This document shows, piece after piece, positions 1 through 6,653 of a stretch of 8,173 nucleotides of DNA. The position numbers and the translations under genes were made by a program. The DNA is from Prevotella sp. CAG:755 (GTDB lineage: Bacteria > Bacteroidota > Bacteroidia > Bacteroidales > Bacteroidaceae), in contig HF989176.1 in the NCBI GenBank assembly GCA_000431275.1, positions 1 to 8,173 on the forward strand, written 5' to 3'. The first letter of the stretch is position 1. Each line of letters starts with the position of its first letter. A model generated the notes under the pieces. That model worked only from the letters and a program-made list of their open reading frames with translations. It was not told the origin of the DNA and did not search any database.

Positions 1-29
1 ATTCTTACCTTTGCAGTATCTGCGACAGC
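1..29 (+). CRISPR. 3' part of a terminal CRISPR repeat (array continues off the left edge)
   Basis: The first 29 bases look like the 3' end of a type II-C repeat of the Bacteroidetes kind. From memory, the 47-bp Bacteroides fragilis repeat begins GTTGTGATTTGCTTTC and ends in ACAGC; its last 29 bases match these at about 20 of 29 positions, including ATT at the start, TTTG in the middle and GACAGC/AACAGC at the end. The position also fits: the segment lies just beyond cas2, where II-C arrays normally sit. A small hairpin, GCAG-TAT-CTGC, is at 13-23. The 5' part of the repeat, which would pair with the anti-repeat at about 5644-5658, is outside the window. No second repeat copy is visible to the right, so this would be the cas2-proximal end of the array. 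With only one partial copy, repetition cannot be shown here; the call rests on similarity and context. Confidence 0.72.
6..14 (+). promoter_or_regulatory. Promoter -7 element inside the CRISPR repeat
   Basis: TACCTTTGC fits the Bacteroidetes primary-sigma -7 consensus TAnnTTTG. The expected -33 TTG would fall outside the window. Transcription would start near base 19-21, in the last bases of the repeat, and run rightward into the following spacer. Repeats with built-in promoters are known from type II-C arrays of Neisseria and Campylobacter. The same nine bases occur in the tracrRNA promoter at 5632-5640. Confidence 0.5.
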
Positions 30-99
30 TCAAACACCACAAACAGCTGAATAAGAAATCATTAGAGCACAAAACGAGGTAAGAAAAAATGGCCGCAGT
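30..99. other. Array-cas2 junction: leader-like or run-out region
   Basis: This A-rich stretch between the last repeat and the terminator holds no gene that I can support and no further repeat copy. Either it is the array's flank (leader or trailer), or its first 30 or so bases are a last spacer whose closing repeat has been lost. AGGTAAGAA at 77-85 is a perfect 9-bp inverse complement of TTCTTACCT at 2-10 within the repeat. ACAGCT occurs at 25-30 and again at 44-49. Confidence 0.4.
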
Positions 100-135
100 A
101 AAAAACTCCTGTTTAACAAACCGGAGTTTTTTTTT
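100..135. terminator. Bidirectional rho-independent terminator
   Basis: AAAAACTCC (101-109) pairs with GGAGTTTTT (123-131). An inner GTTT/AAAC stem (111-114 with 118-121) extends it past one T/C mismatch to a three-base AAC loop. On the plus strand nine T follow (127-135). On the minus strand the A-run at 100-105 becomes six T. It can therefore end the cas9-cas1-cas2 transcript, 3 bp past the cas2 stop, and any rightward transcript from the CRISPR array. Confidence 0.87.
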
Positions 136-138
136 GCT

Positions 139-477
139 TCAGAACAATTCCAACTGCTGGCCAGGCGCACAAACATCATGCGGCGCACGGCCAAAGAAAA
201 GTTCCATATTGCCGAACTGCTTGTCCGTGATGCAAAGCAGACCTATCTTTCCATACGGAGGAAGAATAGATTTTACACGACGTAGATGTACGTCTGCGTT
301 CTCATAGCTGGCGCAATGGCGCACGTAAATGGAAAACTGGAACATAGTGAAACCATCACGTTGCAGATTTTTCCGGAAGAGTGCATAAGCCTTCTTCTCT
401 TTTATCGTCTCGGTCGGCAAATCAAAGAAGACAAGAATCCACATCACACGATACTGACTAATCCTGTTCACGGCCAT
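139..477 (-). CDS. cas2: CRISPR-associated endonuclease Cas2 (type II-C)
   Basis: Cas2 is the small ferredoxin-fold partner of Cas1; the two form the integrase complex that inserts new spacers into the array. The 112-residue product has the first beta strand with the family aspartate (VFFDLPTE, D19), the QFSIYVRHC strand near residues 51-59, the CITDKQF segment near 82-88, and the C-terminal tail PGQQLELF typical of Bacteroidetes II-C Cas2. The frame stays open to 516, but the start at 477 (MAVNRISQYRVMW) is preferred because family members begin a few residues before the YRxMW segment. With this start the gene overlaps the 3' end of cas1 by 10 bp, which suggests translational coupling. It is the last gene of the operon and is followed directly by a terminator. 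A further Met lies 11 residues in (MWILVFF) and would remove part of the N-terminus. Confidence 0.95.
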   Translation of the reverse strand: MAVNRISQYRVMWILVFFDLPTETIKEKKAYALFRKNLQRDGFTMFQFSIYVRHCASYENADVHLRRVKSILPPYGKIGLLCITDKQFGNMELFFGRAPHDVCAPGQQLELF

Positions 478-1397
478 TCGGGATAAAGGACATGGCGCAA
501 CTCGCCAGAGAAACACTTGTTCAACGATGAGGCGGTCAGCCCGGCCGCCACCATCAAGGGACTCCGGCGTCCGTCCAGCACAACGTCAAGCGTCGGGATG
601 GAAAGCAATTGCCGCTTGACATCCGGCGTGAGTTCATGGCCTTCGTCATGGAGCGCCATGCCTGCCACGACCTTATCCACGAAAGGACGATAAGGCTCCA
701 TCACGTCGTCGGCCAGACAATATGCATTGTACCGGTTGTGATGATGAATACCCAATGTTGGGAGCAGGCCGCTCACCACCAGACTGCGCGCCACCACTGC
801 CCGCAGGATGGCGTAGCCGTAATTAAGAAGTCCGTTGGGATATTCCCCCTCACGGTCGCGGATGAAGCCTTGGCGTGGACGGAACACCCACTTCCAATAG
901 TAGGCCGCAGCCCGAGCTTCCAAGTTATCGGGGTCACCACTCCGCACGTCGCGTGCCCAAGCTTCCATGCATCCGGCCTCCACGCCGGCTGCACGCAGCA
1001 CAGCTGCCTGGTTCCTGATTTTGGCCCGCACGGTCTGCTGCCACAACTGTTTACGCAAGGGGGCGGATGCGTCTATCTGCTGGCGGAAACGTTCGTTTTG
1101 CGTCGTATTCCCGTATAGCGGAAGGAGCAAGCCGATGGGAAGATGCCGCCCGTCGCACGTAATAAGGGCGCAGTTGTTTTCCAACAAAGCTTCCATCAAC
1201 ACGGCGGTGAGCGTTATTTGCGGATGGTCGAGCACCACGACGCCGACGTCTTCGACGGGCCGGGTGACGCGCGCCTCGTCGAACCAGGCCTCCGTGGCCG
1301 GCCGCCGCTTTTCCGCATCCGGTTTCTCAATCACGATTTGCCCGTCGCGCAACGACAGCCGGGCTGGATTTCCAAAATAAAGCGTCTTCTTAATCAT
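468..1397 (-). CDS. cas1: CRISPR-associated endonuclease/integrase Cas1 (type II-C)
   Basis: Cas1 is the metal-dependent integrase that joins new spacers to the array together with Cas2. The 309-residue length is normal for type II Cas1. The N-terminal beta domain starts MIKKTLYFGNPARLS. The helical catalytic domain shows the conserved acidic residue in NLEARAAAYYW (E160), the LGIHHHNRYNAY segment with the histidine cluster at 218-220, and CLADDVMEPYRP (D230, D231, E234). Together these supply the metal site. The start lies 18 bp after the cas9 stop, with no Shine-Dalgarno sequence, as is usual in Bacteroidetes. The stop overlaps the cas2 start. The three genes are clearly one operon. No csn2 or cas4 is present, which with this gene set makes the locus type II-C. 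No frameshift or missing catalytic residue is seen, so adaptation should be functional. Confidence 0.97.
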   Translation of the reverse strand: MIKKTLYFGNPARLSLRDGQIVIEKPDAEKRRPATEAWFDEARVTRPVEDVGVVVLDHPQITLTAVLMEALLENNCALITCDGRHLPIGLLLPLYGNTTQNERFRQQIDASAPLRKQLWQQTVRAKIRNQAAVLRAAGVEAGCMEAWARDVRSGDPDNLEARAAAYYWKWVFRPRQGFIRDREGEYPNGLLNYGYAILRAVVARSLVVSGLLPTLGIHHHNRYNAYCLADDVMEPYRPFVDKVVAGMALHDEGHELTPDVKRQLLSIPTLDVVLDGRRSPLMVAAGLTASSLNKCFSGELRHVLYPEWP

Positions 1398-1415
1398 GTC
1401 GGTGGCTTTGTTCGT

Positions 1416-4400
1416 TCAATACTCCCCTACGGCCACGATCTGCCCGATATGATTCACGCGAACCTTGACTGTTCCTGCTAAGTCCTGCAATGATGAAATC
1501 CGCTTCCACGTTATATCCCGCAATTGTTTCACGTCATTCACTGTCGTTTCCAGATGATGCCGGAAATAATAATCTTTTGAGGATAACTTCTGCACCCGGA
1601 ACAAGTGCGGGCTTATCAGCGCGTAGTTGGCGGGGTCGGTCAGGTCGATCTCGCGAGGGTCGAAACCCGAAGCCGCATCGGGGAACACGAAGTACTCATT
1701 TATCTTCATGGAGAAAAGGAATGTCCATCCCTCCTCGCATTTATAGTTCTTGTCGATCACTTCAACCGCCCGGCCTTCGCTCCTCAACTGGCGCACACGC
1801 TCGACGGCTTCGAAAAAGGTGACCACACGTTCTTTGAGTTCTCCGTTCGCATCGCGGAAGATGGCCACATGGTGATTGTTACGCAATTGGACATAGTCAG
1901 AAGGAACCGGCCGTCCGTGCTCGTCGCAGACGAGGCGGCCACGCATATCCCGTTTGACGTGTATGGGCCTTACCTCACTGTCATCTGAGATGGTTACCCG
2001 CTTTATGGCTATGCCTTTCTCTTTGTTCAACCATATTGGATCAGCGTCCAAATTTGAGAACGCCTTTTTGGCATCGCCGCCGTAAGCAGAAAGTCGGGCT
2101 AAGAGTATATTCTTTATATGAGTATCTACCACCTTATCAACATTAAGGTTAGGATCCACTCCTTTCCGTATCGTACCGATTTCCACGAACGACACCACCT
2201 TCACGCTCGAGGGGACACAGGCCGTATGTGCTTCGTCTGTGTACAGTGGATTCTTCTCCAAGCTGTTTTTGCCCGTAAAAGCCTTTTTCGGATCGCCGCC
2301 AAATTCAGCCAATCGGTGCATCAGGGCCGCGCGATAACGGCTGTCCGCGACCTTGCCTATCACCTCCGCCGTAAACGAAGATCCGACCCGAAGTTCTTTC
2401 ACGTCATACCGGCGGATTCTTCCGTACACGGTTTCATTGTGCAGTGCGCCACGAGGCGTCCACTCTACTTTCTTATTAAACCCTCCCCGCTTCTTCGTCC
2501 GGTTCACGGACGGCGTAAGCACTTTGTTCTTAGATTTTATGGATACGAGTATCCGCTCCAATTGTGCTTTGGCTTCGCGCCGGAATGCAGAACGGTCGCC
2601 AAAAGGACACTTGAACCGCCAGCGGTTTGAGCCATCGAGTTCCATCTCTTTATGCTGAATGGCATAAGCGACACTCGTCGCTTCTTTACGGGCATTCAGG
2701 TGATTGAGATATTGAATGTAACTTCGTTTCGTGAAAGCCACCGCCAACGCATCCATGGCATGATGACGATGGTCATTGCGTTTGGTCCAGTCGACAATGC
2801 GCCTTATCGGGCGGCCATCACGGTCGTATTCTATATGAACCATTCCTTGGGATTCATATTTCGACCAGTTCAGTTCTTTCATCACGTCAACAAGTCCCCA
2901 ATCCTCGCGCAAACGGGCAGTCACATTTCCGGAAGTTGCCACCACAGACGGTACGAAATCCTCAAATATCTCCAACGCTTTTTTCGCGATGTACTGGGTA
3001 TTCCGGATGTCACGGTCAATGAAATCTTCGGGAATTTTATCGCCCGGCATCAGCAGCTTGTCACGTTTGGCTTTCGATATAGTCCCGTCTCGATAAAGCG
3101 CTTCTACCTGAGCCCTATACTCATCCGCTCTTTCGGCACCGTACTTTTCGTTCACGTAATCCCAAGCCGTTCTGTCGCCCTTTTCCAAATTGGCGGTGCG
3201 GCTTTCAAGCGTCTTGTTCGAAAATGAATCGTCAAACAAGCGGGATTGCGGAATGATATGTTCGATGTCGAACTCCCGAGAAAAGAGTTCATTGGGATTT
3301 ATATATGTATTAGAATACAACGTACGACACCCATTGCCTTTTATTCTTAACTCACAGTATAACTTGTAACGCAGGATGTCATTACGGCTCACATACCGGA
3401 GTCCGAAATCGCGTTGCAGAATCGCAGTGATCTCCGCGTTCTCTTTTGTCGTTTTCGAAATGGCCGACGTCATCTCTTCACGCTCTCTTGCACTCTTCTT
3501 TAACTCCCGGGCCATTTCTACGCGGATTTCGTCGGGCTTGCCATAGGTCGAAGAAAGCCCGTTCACCACATGAATCATCTGATTAAGGATCTTTTCGACC
3601 ACGGGGTTGCGTAACGAGTTCCGCGGCAAGAGGTCCAGATAGTCCTTATATTCTTTTTGAGCCAACTCTTCCCGTGTCAACGAACGTGCAGAATGACGGA
3701 AACCAGCATATTCACAAGCCACGTCGTAGGTGTTCCCTGCTTTCAGATAGGGGAGGATTCTTCGCATGGCTTTCGTGCTCAGACTTCCATAATCGCCGGA
3801 AAAACGGATTTGCATAAACAGCCCGACAAGCTCCGCGTTCATCCCCGTCAGACGACACAACTTTTTCAGCAAGCACTTGTTCCCCGTTGCTGACTTGTCA
3901 CCCTCGTATGAATAAAGCAAATGCCACAAACGGTAACACGGTTGTTGCTCATAAGCAGGGCTATCGAGTTCGGCGTCGAAAGTCAAAAGGCCCACTTCGA
4001 AACCGAGTCCGGCGAAAACGCCCTCTGCCAACTCCTTCACCTTGGCGGCCCGCATTTTCGCGAAATCATAATCGCCATGCCCTGTTTGCGCAATCACTTG
4101 TTCATAGACCCGGTAAAAGGCAGCCATCGTCCGGTTTCCTTCCAGTTCCTTGTAGTTCAAGTCCAAGTCGCGCCAATTACTGAACAACAGTTTCAGCACG
4201 TCTATTTTTTTCATCCTGTCGCGAAAGAGCAACTCCGAAGCCAATAATTCTTTCTCTTCCATTTCCAGACGCCGCGCTTCCTGCGTACTCGGATGAATCA
4301 CCTCCACATTGTTCAGCACCTGCCACACCTTGAACTCTTGGAACAGGGGTGAGGACTTCGGGCACACTTTCGGCCCGACATCAACCTTCTCCGTGAGATC

Positions 4401-5561
4401 ATCCCCACTGTTTTCACACACGGAGTAATGCACCAACTCGCAACGGTTGACCAAACCCTTTTTGCTTTTCAAAGGACGTTGGAAGAATATGATGCGGCCG
4501 ACGCGCTTCCTCAGGTCTTCGGTCAACTCGACATGATATTTTGTCTGAATGGACCACAGCGTTTCAAACTCATGCTGATAATCCTGACGATAAAAAACCA
4601 AGTTTTTCAAACTCTGATTGGGATTATCACAGATGAGCCTCCACAGGTATTGCCCCACGGTCTGGCGGTGGAAATAAAGCTCCTTGCTGCGGTCTCCGAT
4701 CCGGCCGAGATAGCTGTCTGCCCGGCCGATTTCTTTCGAGACCTGCATCAAAGCAGCTGCCACCCGCCCTGCCGGCAGACAATCACGAACAGCCGCAGCC
4801 CGCCATTCATACATAACGCGCCGCCGTTCCTTGACATTTACGGAATCAGGCACAACGCCGGCCTTGTCCATCAGGCGTATGGCGCTCCTGCCGTCGGCAT
4901 GCCTCAGGACGGTGTGCAGTTCCTCAGTCATCCATGCCTGATGGCTTGCCTGCTGCTTCCTCCATATCCGGTCGAGCTCTTCCGACAGGTCGGAACAATA
5001 AAATGCGGGAATAACCGCATTCCCCTCCTGCATCCGTGCCAAAACCCACTCGCCCGGTGTCTGCCCGCTCGCGTTCAATTGCTTCGAAACATCCATTCCG
5101 TCGATGAGCGCCCCCTCCTCGTCGCCGTCCGTCTTCCGGTTGCTCTTATAACCCCGTTTCCGGTTGATTTGAAGCAGGATCCGGGCGAACTCGGCCAATG
5201 TGACCTCTTCACTGGCAGCCTTGGCCCGCAGCCGCAACGTTTCGAACGTGGAGCGCGGCCCCTGCTCGGCCAGAACGGTCGTTTCGTCGATCCATCCTGC
5301 TTCTTTCATCACTCCGGCCAGTTCGTCGCGTCGAAGTTGGAAACGGTCGGCGTTCCGGCGCAGGCTGCGCTTTGACAGGCGGGCAGCATTCGTCGTGATG
5401 CTCTTTCCTTTCTTGAATTCATCTTGCTCGTCCGTGGTCAACGGGACGACGCGTGCGCCCAACCGGACTATCTCTGAACGCTCTTGTGCTGATTCGGCTT
5501 CGTGCACGTAAGCCCATCCTATGCTTGTGGTGCCTAAGTCAAGGCCTATTATCTTTTTCAT
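1416..5561 (-). CDS. cas9: CRISPR RNA-guided endonuclease Cas9 (type II-C, large Bacteroidetes form)
   Basis: Cas9 cuts double-stranded DNA matching the crRNA spacer, guided by the crRNA-tracrRNA duplex. The 1381-residue protein is complete. RuvC-I is at the N-terminus (IIGLDLGTTSIGW, D8), followed by an arginine-rich bridge helix near 61-78 (RLSKRSLRRNADRFQLRR). The recognition lobe fills about 80-660. RuvC-II is DEIRVEMARE (E682). The HNH domain centres on FDIEHIIPQSRLFDDSFSNK, with H768 catalytic and N791 at the same +23 spacing as the SpCas9 pair H840/N863. RuvC-III is HHAMDALAVAF (H934, D937). The C-terminal 400 or so residues should include the wedge and PAM-reading parts; they contain a duplicated module near 1070-1125 and 1143-1192. 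All catalytic residues are present, so nuclease activity is expected. The metal-side residue before the catalytic His is Glu (E767), where SpCas9 and NmeCas9 have Asp. Length exceeds the compact II-C enzymes of Neisseria or Campylobacter but fits Bacteroidetes members. The PAM cannot be read from sequence alone. Confidence 0.98.
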   Translation of the reverse strand: MKKIIGLDLGTTSIGWAYVHEAESAQERSEIVRLGARVVPLTTDEQDEFKKGKSITTNAARLSKRSLRRNADRFQLRRDELAGVMKEAGWIDETTVLAEQGPRSTFETLRLRAKAASEEVTLAEFARILLQINRKRGYKSNRKTDGDEEGALIDGMDVSKQLNASGQTPGEWVLARMQEGNAVIPAFYCSDLSEELDRIWRKQQASHQAWMTEELHTVLRHADGRSAIRLMDKAGVVPDSVNVKERRRVMYEWRAAAVRDCLPAGRVAAALMQVSKEIGRADSYLGRIGDRSKELYFHRQTVGQYLWRLICDNPNQSLKNLVFYRQDYQHEFETLWSIQTKYHVELTEDLRKRVGRIIFFQRPLKSKKGLVNRCELVHYSVCENSGDDLTEKVDVGPKVCPKSSPLFQEFKVWQVLNNVEVIHPSTQEARRLEMEEKELLASELLFRDRMKKIDVLKLLFSNWRDLDLNYKELEGNRTMAAFYRVYEQVIAQTGHGDYDFAKMRAAKVKELAEGVFAGLGFEVGLLTFDAELDSPAYEQQPCYRLWHLLYSYEGDKSATGNKCLLKKLCRLTGMNAELVGLFMQIRFSGDYGSLSTKAMRRILPYLKAGNTYDVACEYAGFRHSARSLTREELAQKEYKDYLDLLPRNSLRNPVVEKILNQMIHVVNGLSSTYGKPDEIRVEMARELKKSAREREEMTSAISKTTKENAEITAILQRDFGLRYVSRNDILRYKLYCELRIKGNGCRTLYSNTYINPNELFSREFDIEHIIPQSRLFDDSFSNKTLESRTANLEKGDRTAWDYVNEKYGAERADEYRAQVEALYRDGTISKAKRDKLLMPGDKIPEDFIDRDIRNTQYIAKKALEIFEDFVPSVVATSGNVTARLREDWGLVDVMKELNWSKYESQGMVHIEYDRDGRPIRRIVDWTKRNDHRHHAMDALAVAFTKRSYIQYLNHLNARKEATSVAYAIQHKEMELDGSNRWRFKCPFGDRSAFRREAKAQLERILVSIKSKNKVLTPSVNRTKKRGGFNKKVEWTPRGALHNETVYGRIRRYDVKELRVGSSFTAEVIGKVADSRYRAALMHRLAEFGGDPKKAFTGKNSLEKNPLYTDEAHTACVPSSVKVVSFVEIGTIRKGVDPNLNVDKVVDTHIKNILLARLSAYGGDAKKAFSNLDADPIWLNKEKGIAIKRVTISDDSEVRPIHVKRDMRGRLVCDEHGRPVPSDYVQLRNNHHVAIFRDANGELKERVVTFFEAVERVRQLRSEGRAVEVIDKNYKCEEGWTFLFSMKINEYFVFPDAASGFDPREIDLTDPANYALISPHLFRVQKLSSKDYYFRHHLETTVNDVKQLRDITWKRISSLQDLAGTVKVRVNHIGQIVAVGEY
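1986..2354 (-). repeat. Internal duplication within the Cas9 C-terminal region
   Basis: Two copies of a 50-55-residue module lie 73 residues apart. Residues 1070-1095 (KVADSRYRAAL...GGDPKKAF) and 1143-1168 (KVVDTHIKNIL...GGDAKKAF) share 13 of 26 positions. The match continues loosely through NPLY/DPIW and KVVSF/RVTIS. The DNA keeps the relation: gcctttttNgNatcgccgcc is found at 2062-2081 and 2281-2300, with 18 of 20 bases equal. I infer an ancient intragenic duplication. I recall similar paired GGDxKKAF segments in other Bacteroidetes Cas9 proteins, so it is probably a family trait and not recent. Confidence 0.72.
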
Positions 5562-5580
5562 AATACTGTTTTTAAGGCCT

Positions 5581-5588
5581 CAAATATA
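5581..5588 (-). promoter_or_regulatory. Candidate -7 element for the cas9-cas1-cas2 operon
   Basis: Read on the minus strand, TATATTTG fits TAnnTTTG and lies 19 bp upstream of the cas9 ATG, giving a very short 5' UTR. The nearest TTG (5605-5607) is only 16 bp away, short of the usual 19-21, so the -33 match is imperfect. It points away from the tracrRNA promoter, and the two elements are about 43 bp apart. Confidence 0.5.
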
Positions 5589-5631
5589 AGTTTTTATTCT
5601 CAAGCAAAGGGGTGAATTAAGAAAAAAACGC

Positions 5632-5640
5632 TACCTTTGC
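5632..5640 (+). promoter_or_regulatory. Promoter -7 element of the tracrRNA
   Basis: TACCTTTGC fits TAnnTTTG and is the same nine-base string as in the CRISPR repeat at 6-14. Transcription would start near 5644-5646, exactly at the beginning of the anti-repeat. No good -33 TTG lies 19-21 bp upstream (the bases there are G-rich), so the promoter depends on the -7 match and context. Confidence 0.6.
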
Positions 5641-5643
5641 CAC

Positions 5644-5728
5644 GAAGCAAATCACAATAAGGATTATTCCGTTGTGAAAACATTCAAAGCGGCGCTCCTG
5701 CCCAAGGCGGTGGAAGGGTCGCTTTTCT
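5644..5728 (+). ncRNA. tracrRNA of the type II-C system
   Basis: The tracrRNA pairs with the repeat part of crRNA, is cut with it by RNase III, and anchors the guide in Cas9. The RNA should begin with the anti-repeat GAAGCAAATCACAAT (5644-5658), the reverse complement of ATTGTGATTTGCTTC. That is close to the GTTGTGATTTGCTTTC start of Bacteroidetes II-C repeats. Next comes AAGGATTATTCCGTT (5659-5673), close to the AAGGCTAGTCCGTT nexus of the Streptococcus pyogenes tracrRNA. A TGT-GAAA-ACA mini-hairpin follows, recalling the GAAA-loop hairpin of the Neisseria tracrRNA. A long terminator hairpin ends the RNA. It sits divergently next to cas9, a usual II-C position. The ends are predictions: the 3' end is near 5726-5728, or near 5740 if the second T-run (5736-5740) is used. 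It is not expected to encode protein. Confidence 0.88.
5686..5726 (+). terminator. tracrRNA 3' hairpin and terminator
   Basis: AAAGCG (5686-5691) pairs with CGCTTT (5720-5725). Inside it, CTCCTGCC and GGCGGTGG (5695-5702 with 5706-5713, CAA loop) form a second stem with G-T pairs and one mismatch. A short T-run is part of and follows the outer stem, and a stronger T5 run is at 5736-5740. The 3' hairpin of tracrRNA is normally also bound by Cas9. Confidence 0.72.
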
Positions 5729-5769
5729 CATCTCCTTTTTCCTCCGCCAGGGCGCCGTTTCCCGGGGAA

Positions 5770-6582
5770 TCAGCGTCCCAGTTCGCGCTGCACATCGTTC
5801 GTCAGGGCGACGAACTCGTCGACACTAAGCTGCTCGGGGCGCCGCGTCAGGTCGGGGCGGGCGAGAAAAGCATCGTGGCCGCGCGCAGGGCCGGGACCGT
5901 CGAGCTGGGCGAGCAGCGCACGCAGGGGGTTGCGCAGCATCTTGCGCCGTTGCTGGAACACACCCTTCACCACACGGGCAAACAGTGCCTCGTCGCACCC
6001 AAGCTCCCGCCGCCCGTTGCGGTCAAGCCGCACGACGGCGCTGCGCACCTTGGGGGGAGGGTTGAACACTCCGGGCTCGACGGTAAAGAGGTAGTGGACG
6101 TCGTACCACGCCTGCACAAAGACGCTCAGCACGCCATAAGTCCGGCTGCCCGGCGGCGAGGCCAGCCGCAGGGCCACTTCGCGTTGCACCATGCCCGTGC
6201 AGCAGGGGATGAGCTCACGGTTGGCAAGGAGCTTGAAGAATATCTGGCTACTGATGTTGTAGGGATAGTTACCCGTCAGGACGAAGGCACTCCCGGCGAA
6301 AACTTCAGACAGGGGAAGGCGGAGGAAATCGCCCTCGACAATGGAGCCGTCGAGCTCAGGAAAGTGCTCGCGCAGGTAGGCCACGCTCTCGCGGTCCACT
6401 TCGACCACTTTCAGCACACGCCCTTTCGCAGCCAGATACTGCGTGAGCACGCCCATGCCCGGCCCCACTTCGAGCAGGGGAAGGCCGGGGCAGGCGTCGA
6501 CGGTGTCGGCGATGGCACGGGCGGTTGGCTGGTCGGTCAGGAAGTGCTGGCCGAGCGACTTCTTGGGGCGGACGTTTCTCAT
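5770..6582 (-). CDS. ksgA: 16S rRNA (adenine1518-N6/adenine1519-N6)-dimethyltransferase KsgA/RsmA
   Basis: KsgA uses S-adenosylmethionine to dimethylate two adjacent adenines in the 3' terminal hairpin of 16S rRNA, a late step of small-subunit assembly. The 270-residue product shows the N-terminal PKKSLGQHFL signature (6-15), the SAM-binding glycine motif LEVGPGMGVLT (37-47), the acidic VVEVDRE (59-65), the adenine-handling NYPYNISSQI motif (105-114), FNPPPKVRSAV (173-183) and the C-terminal VFQQRRKMLRN (208-218). All are standard. The start at 6582 was chosen because family proteins begin a few residues before PKKxLGQHF; a second ATG directly upstream (6585) is equally possible. The frame stays open to 6789, but that part is not family-like and would run over the gene's own promoter. 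The gene converges with the tracrRNA, and its stop lies about 30-40 bp beyond the tracrRNA end. It appears intact and is unrelated in function to the CRISPR locus. Confidence 0.96.
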   Translation of the reverse strand: MRNVRPKKSLGQHFLTDQPTARAIADTVDACPGLPLLEVGPGMGVLTQYLAAKGRVLKVVEVDRESVAYLREHFPELDGSIVEGDFLRLPLSEVFAGSAFVLTGNYPYNISSQIFFKLLANRELIPCCTGMVQREVALRLASPPGSRTYGVLSVFVQAWYDVHYLFTVEPGVFNPPPKVRSAVVRLDRNGRRELGCDEALFARVVKGVFQQRRKMLRNPLRALLAQLDGPGPARGHDAFLARPDLTRRPEQLSVDEFVALTNDVQRELGR

Positions 6583-6623
6583 CATGGATTCTCTTTTTTT
6601 GCCGGCGACGGACATTTTGGGCA

Positions 6624-6653
6624 CAAAGTTAGCGTTTTTTCCGCACCCGACAG
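6624..6653 (-). promoter_or_regulatory. Promoter of ksgA
   Basis: On the minus strand TAACTTTG (6624-6631) is a full TAnnTTTG match, preceded after 19 bp by CTG (6651-6653), one base from the -33 consensus TTG. The distance to the ksgA ATG is about 40 bp. A perfect 10-bp palindrome, CAGGCGCCTG (6651-6660), overlaps the -33 site and could be an operator, but nothing else supports that. Confidence 0.6.

Noticed and set aside
60..106. Possible degenerate last CRISPR repeat after a 30-base spacer
   Set aside because: The bases show no match to the expected GTTGTGATTTGC start, and only GCAGTA is shared with the repeat end. The inverse 9-mer at 77-85 is in the wrong orientation for a normal repeat.
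478..516. N-terminal extension of Cas2 by 13 residues
   Set aside because: It lies fully within the cas1 coding end and is not seen in the family as I know it. The ATG at 477 gives the usual length.
2652..3227. Plus-strand open frame of 191 codons
   Set aside because: It is antisense to the HNH and RuvC-III part of Cas9, with no family signature.
4428..5375. Long open frame (315 codons) on the plus strand opposite cas9
   Set aside because: It lies wholly antisense to the conserved RuvC-I, bridge and recognition parts of Cas9, and its product has no recognisable domain or normal composition. It is a shadow of the GC-rich coding strand.
5562..5769. An undescribed accessory gene or anti-CRISPR between cas9 and ksgA
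   Set aside because: No plausible coding frame with a start and family-like composition fits in the 208 bp. The stretch is accounted for by two promoters and the tracrRNA.
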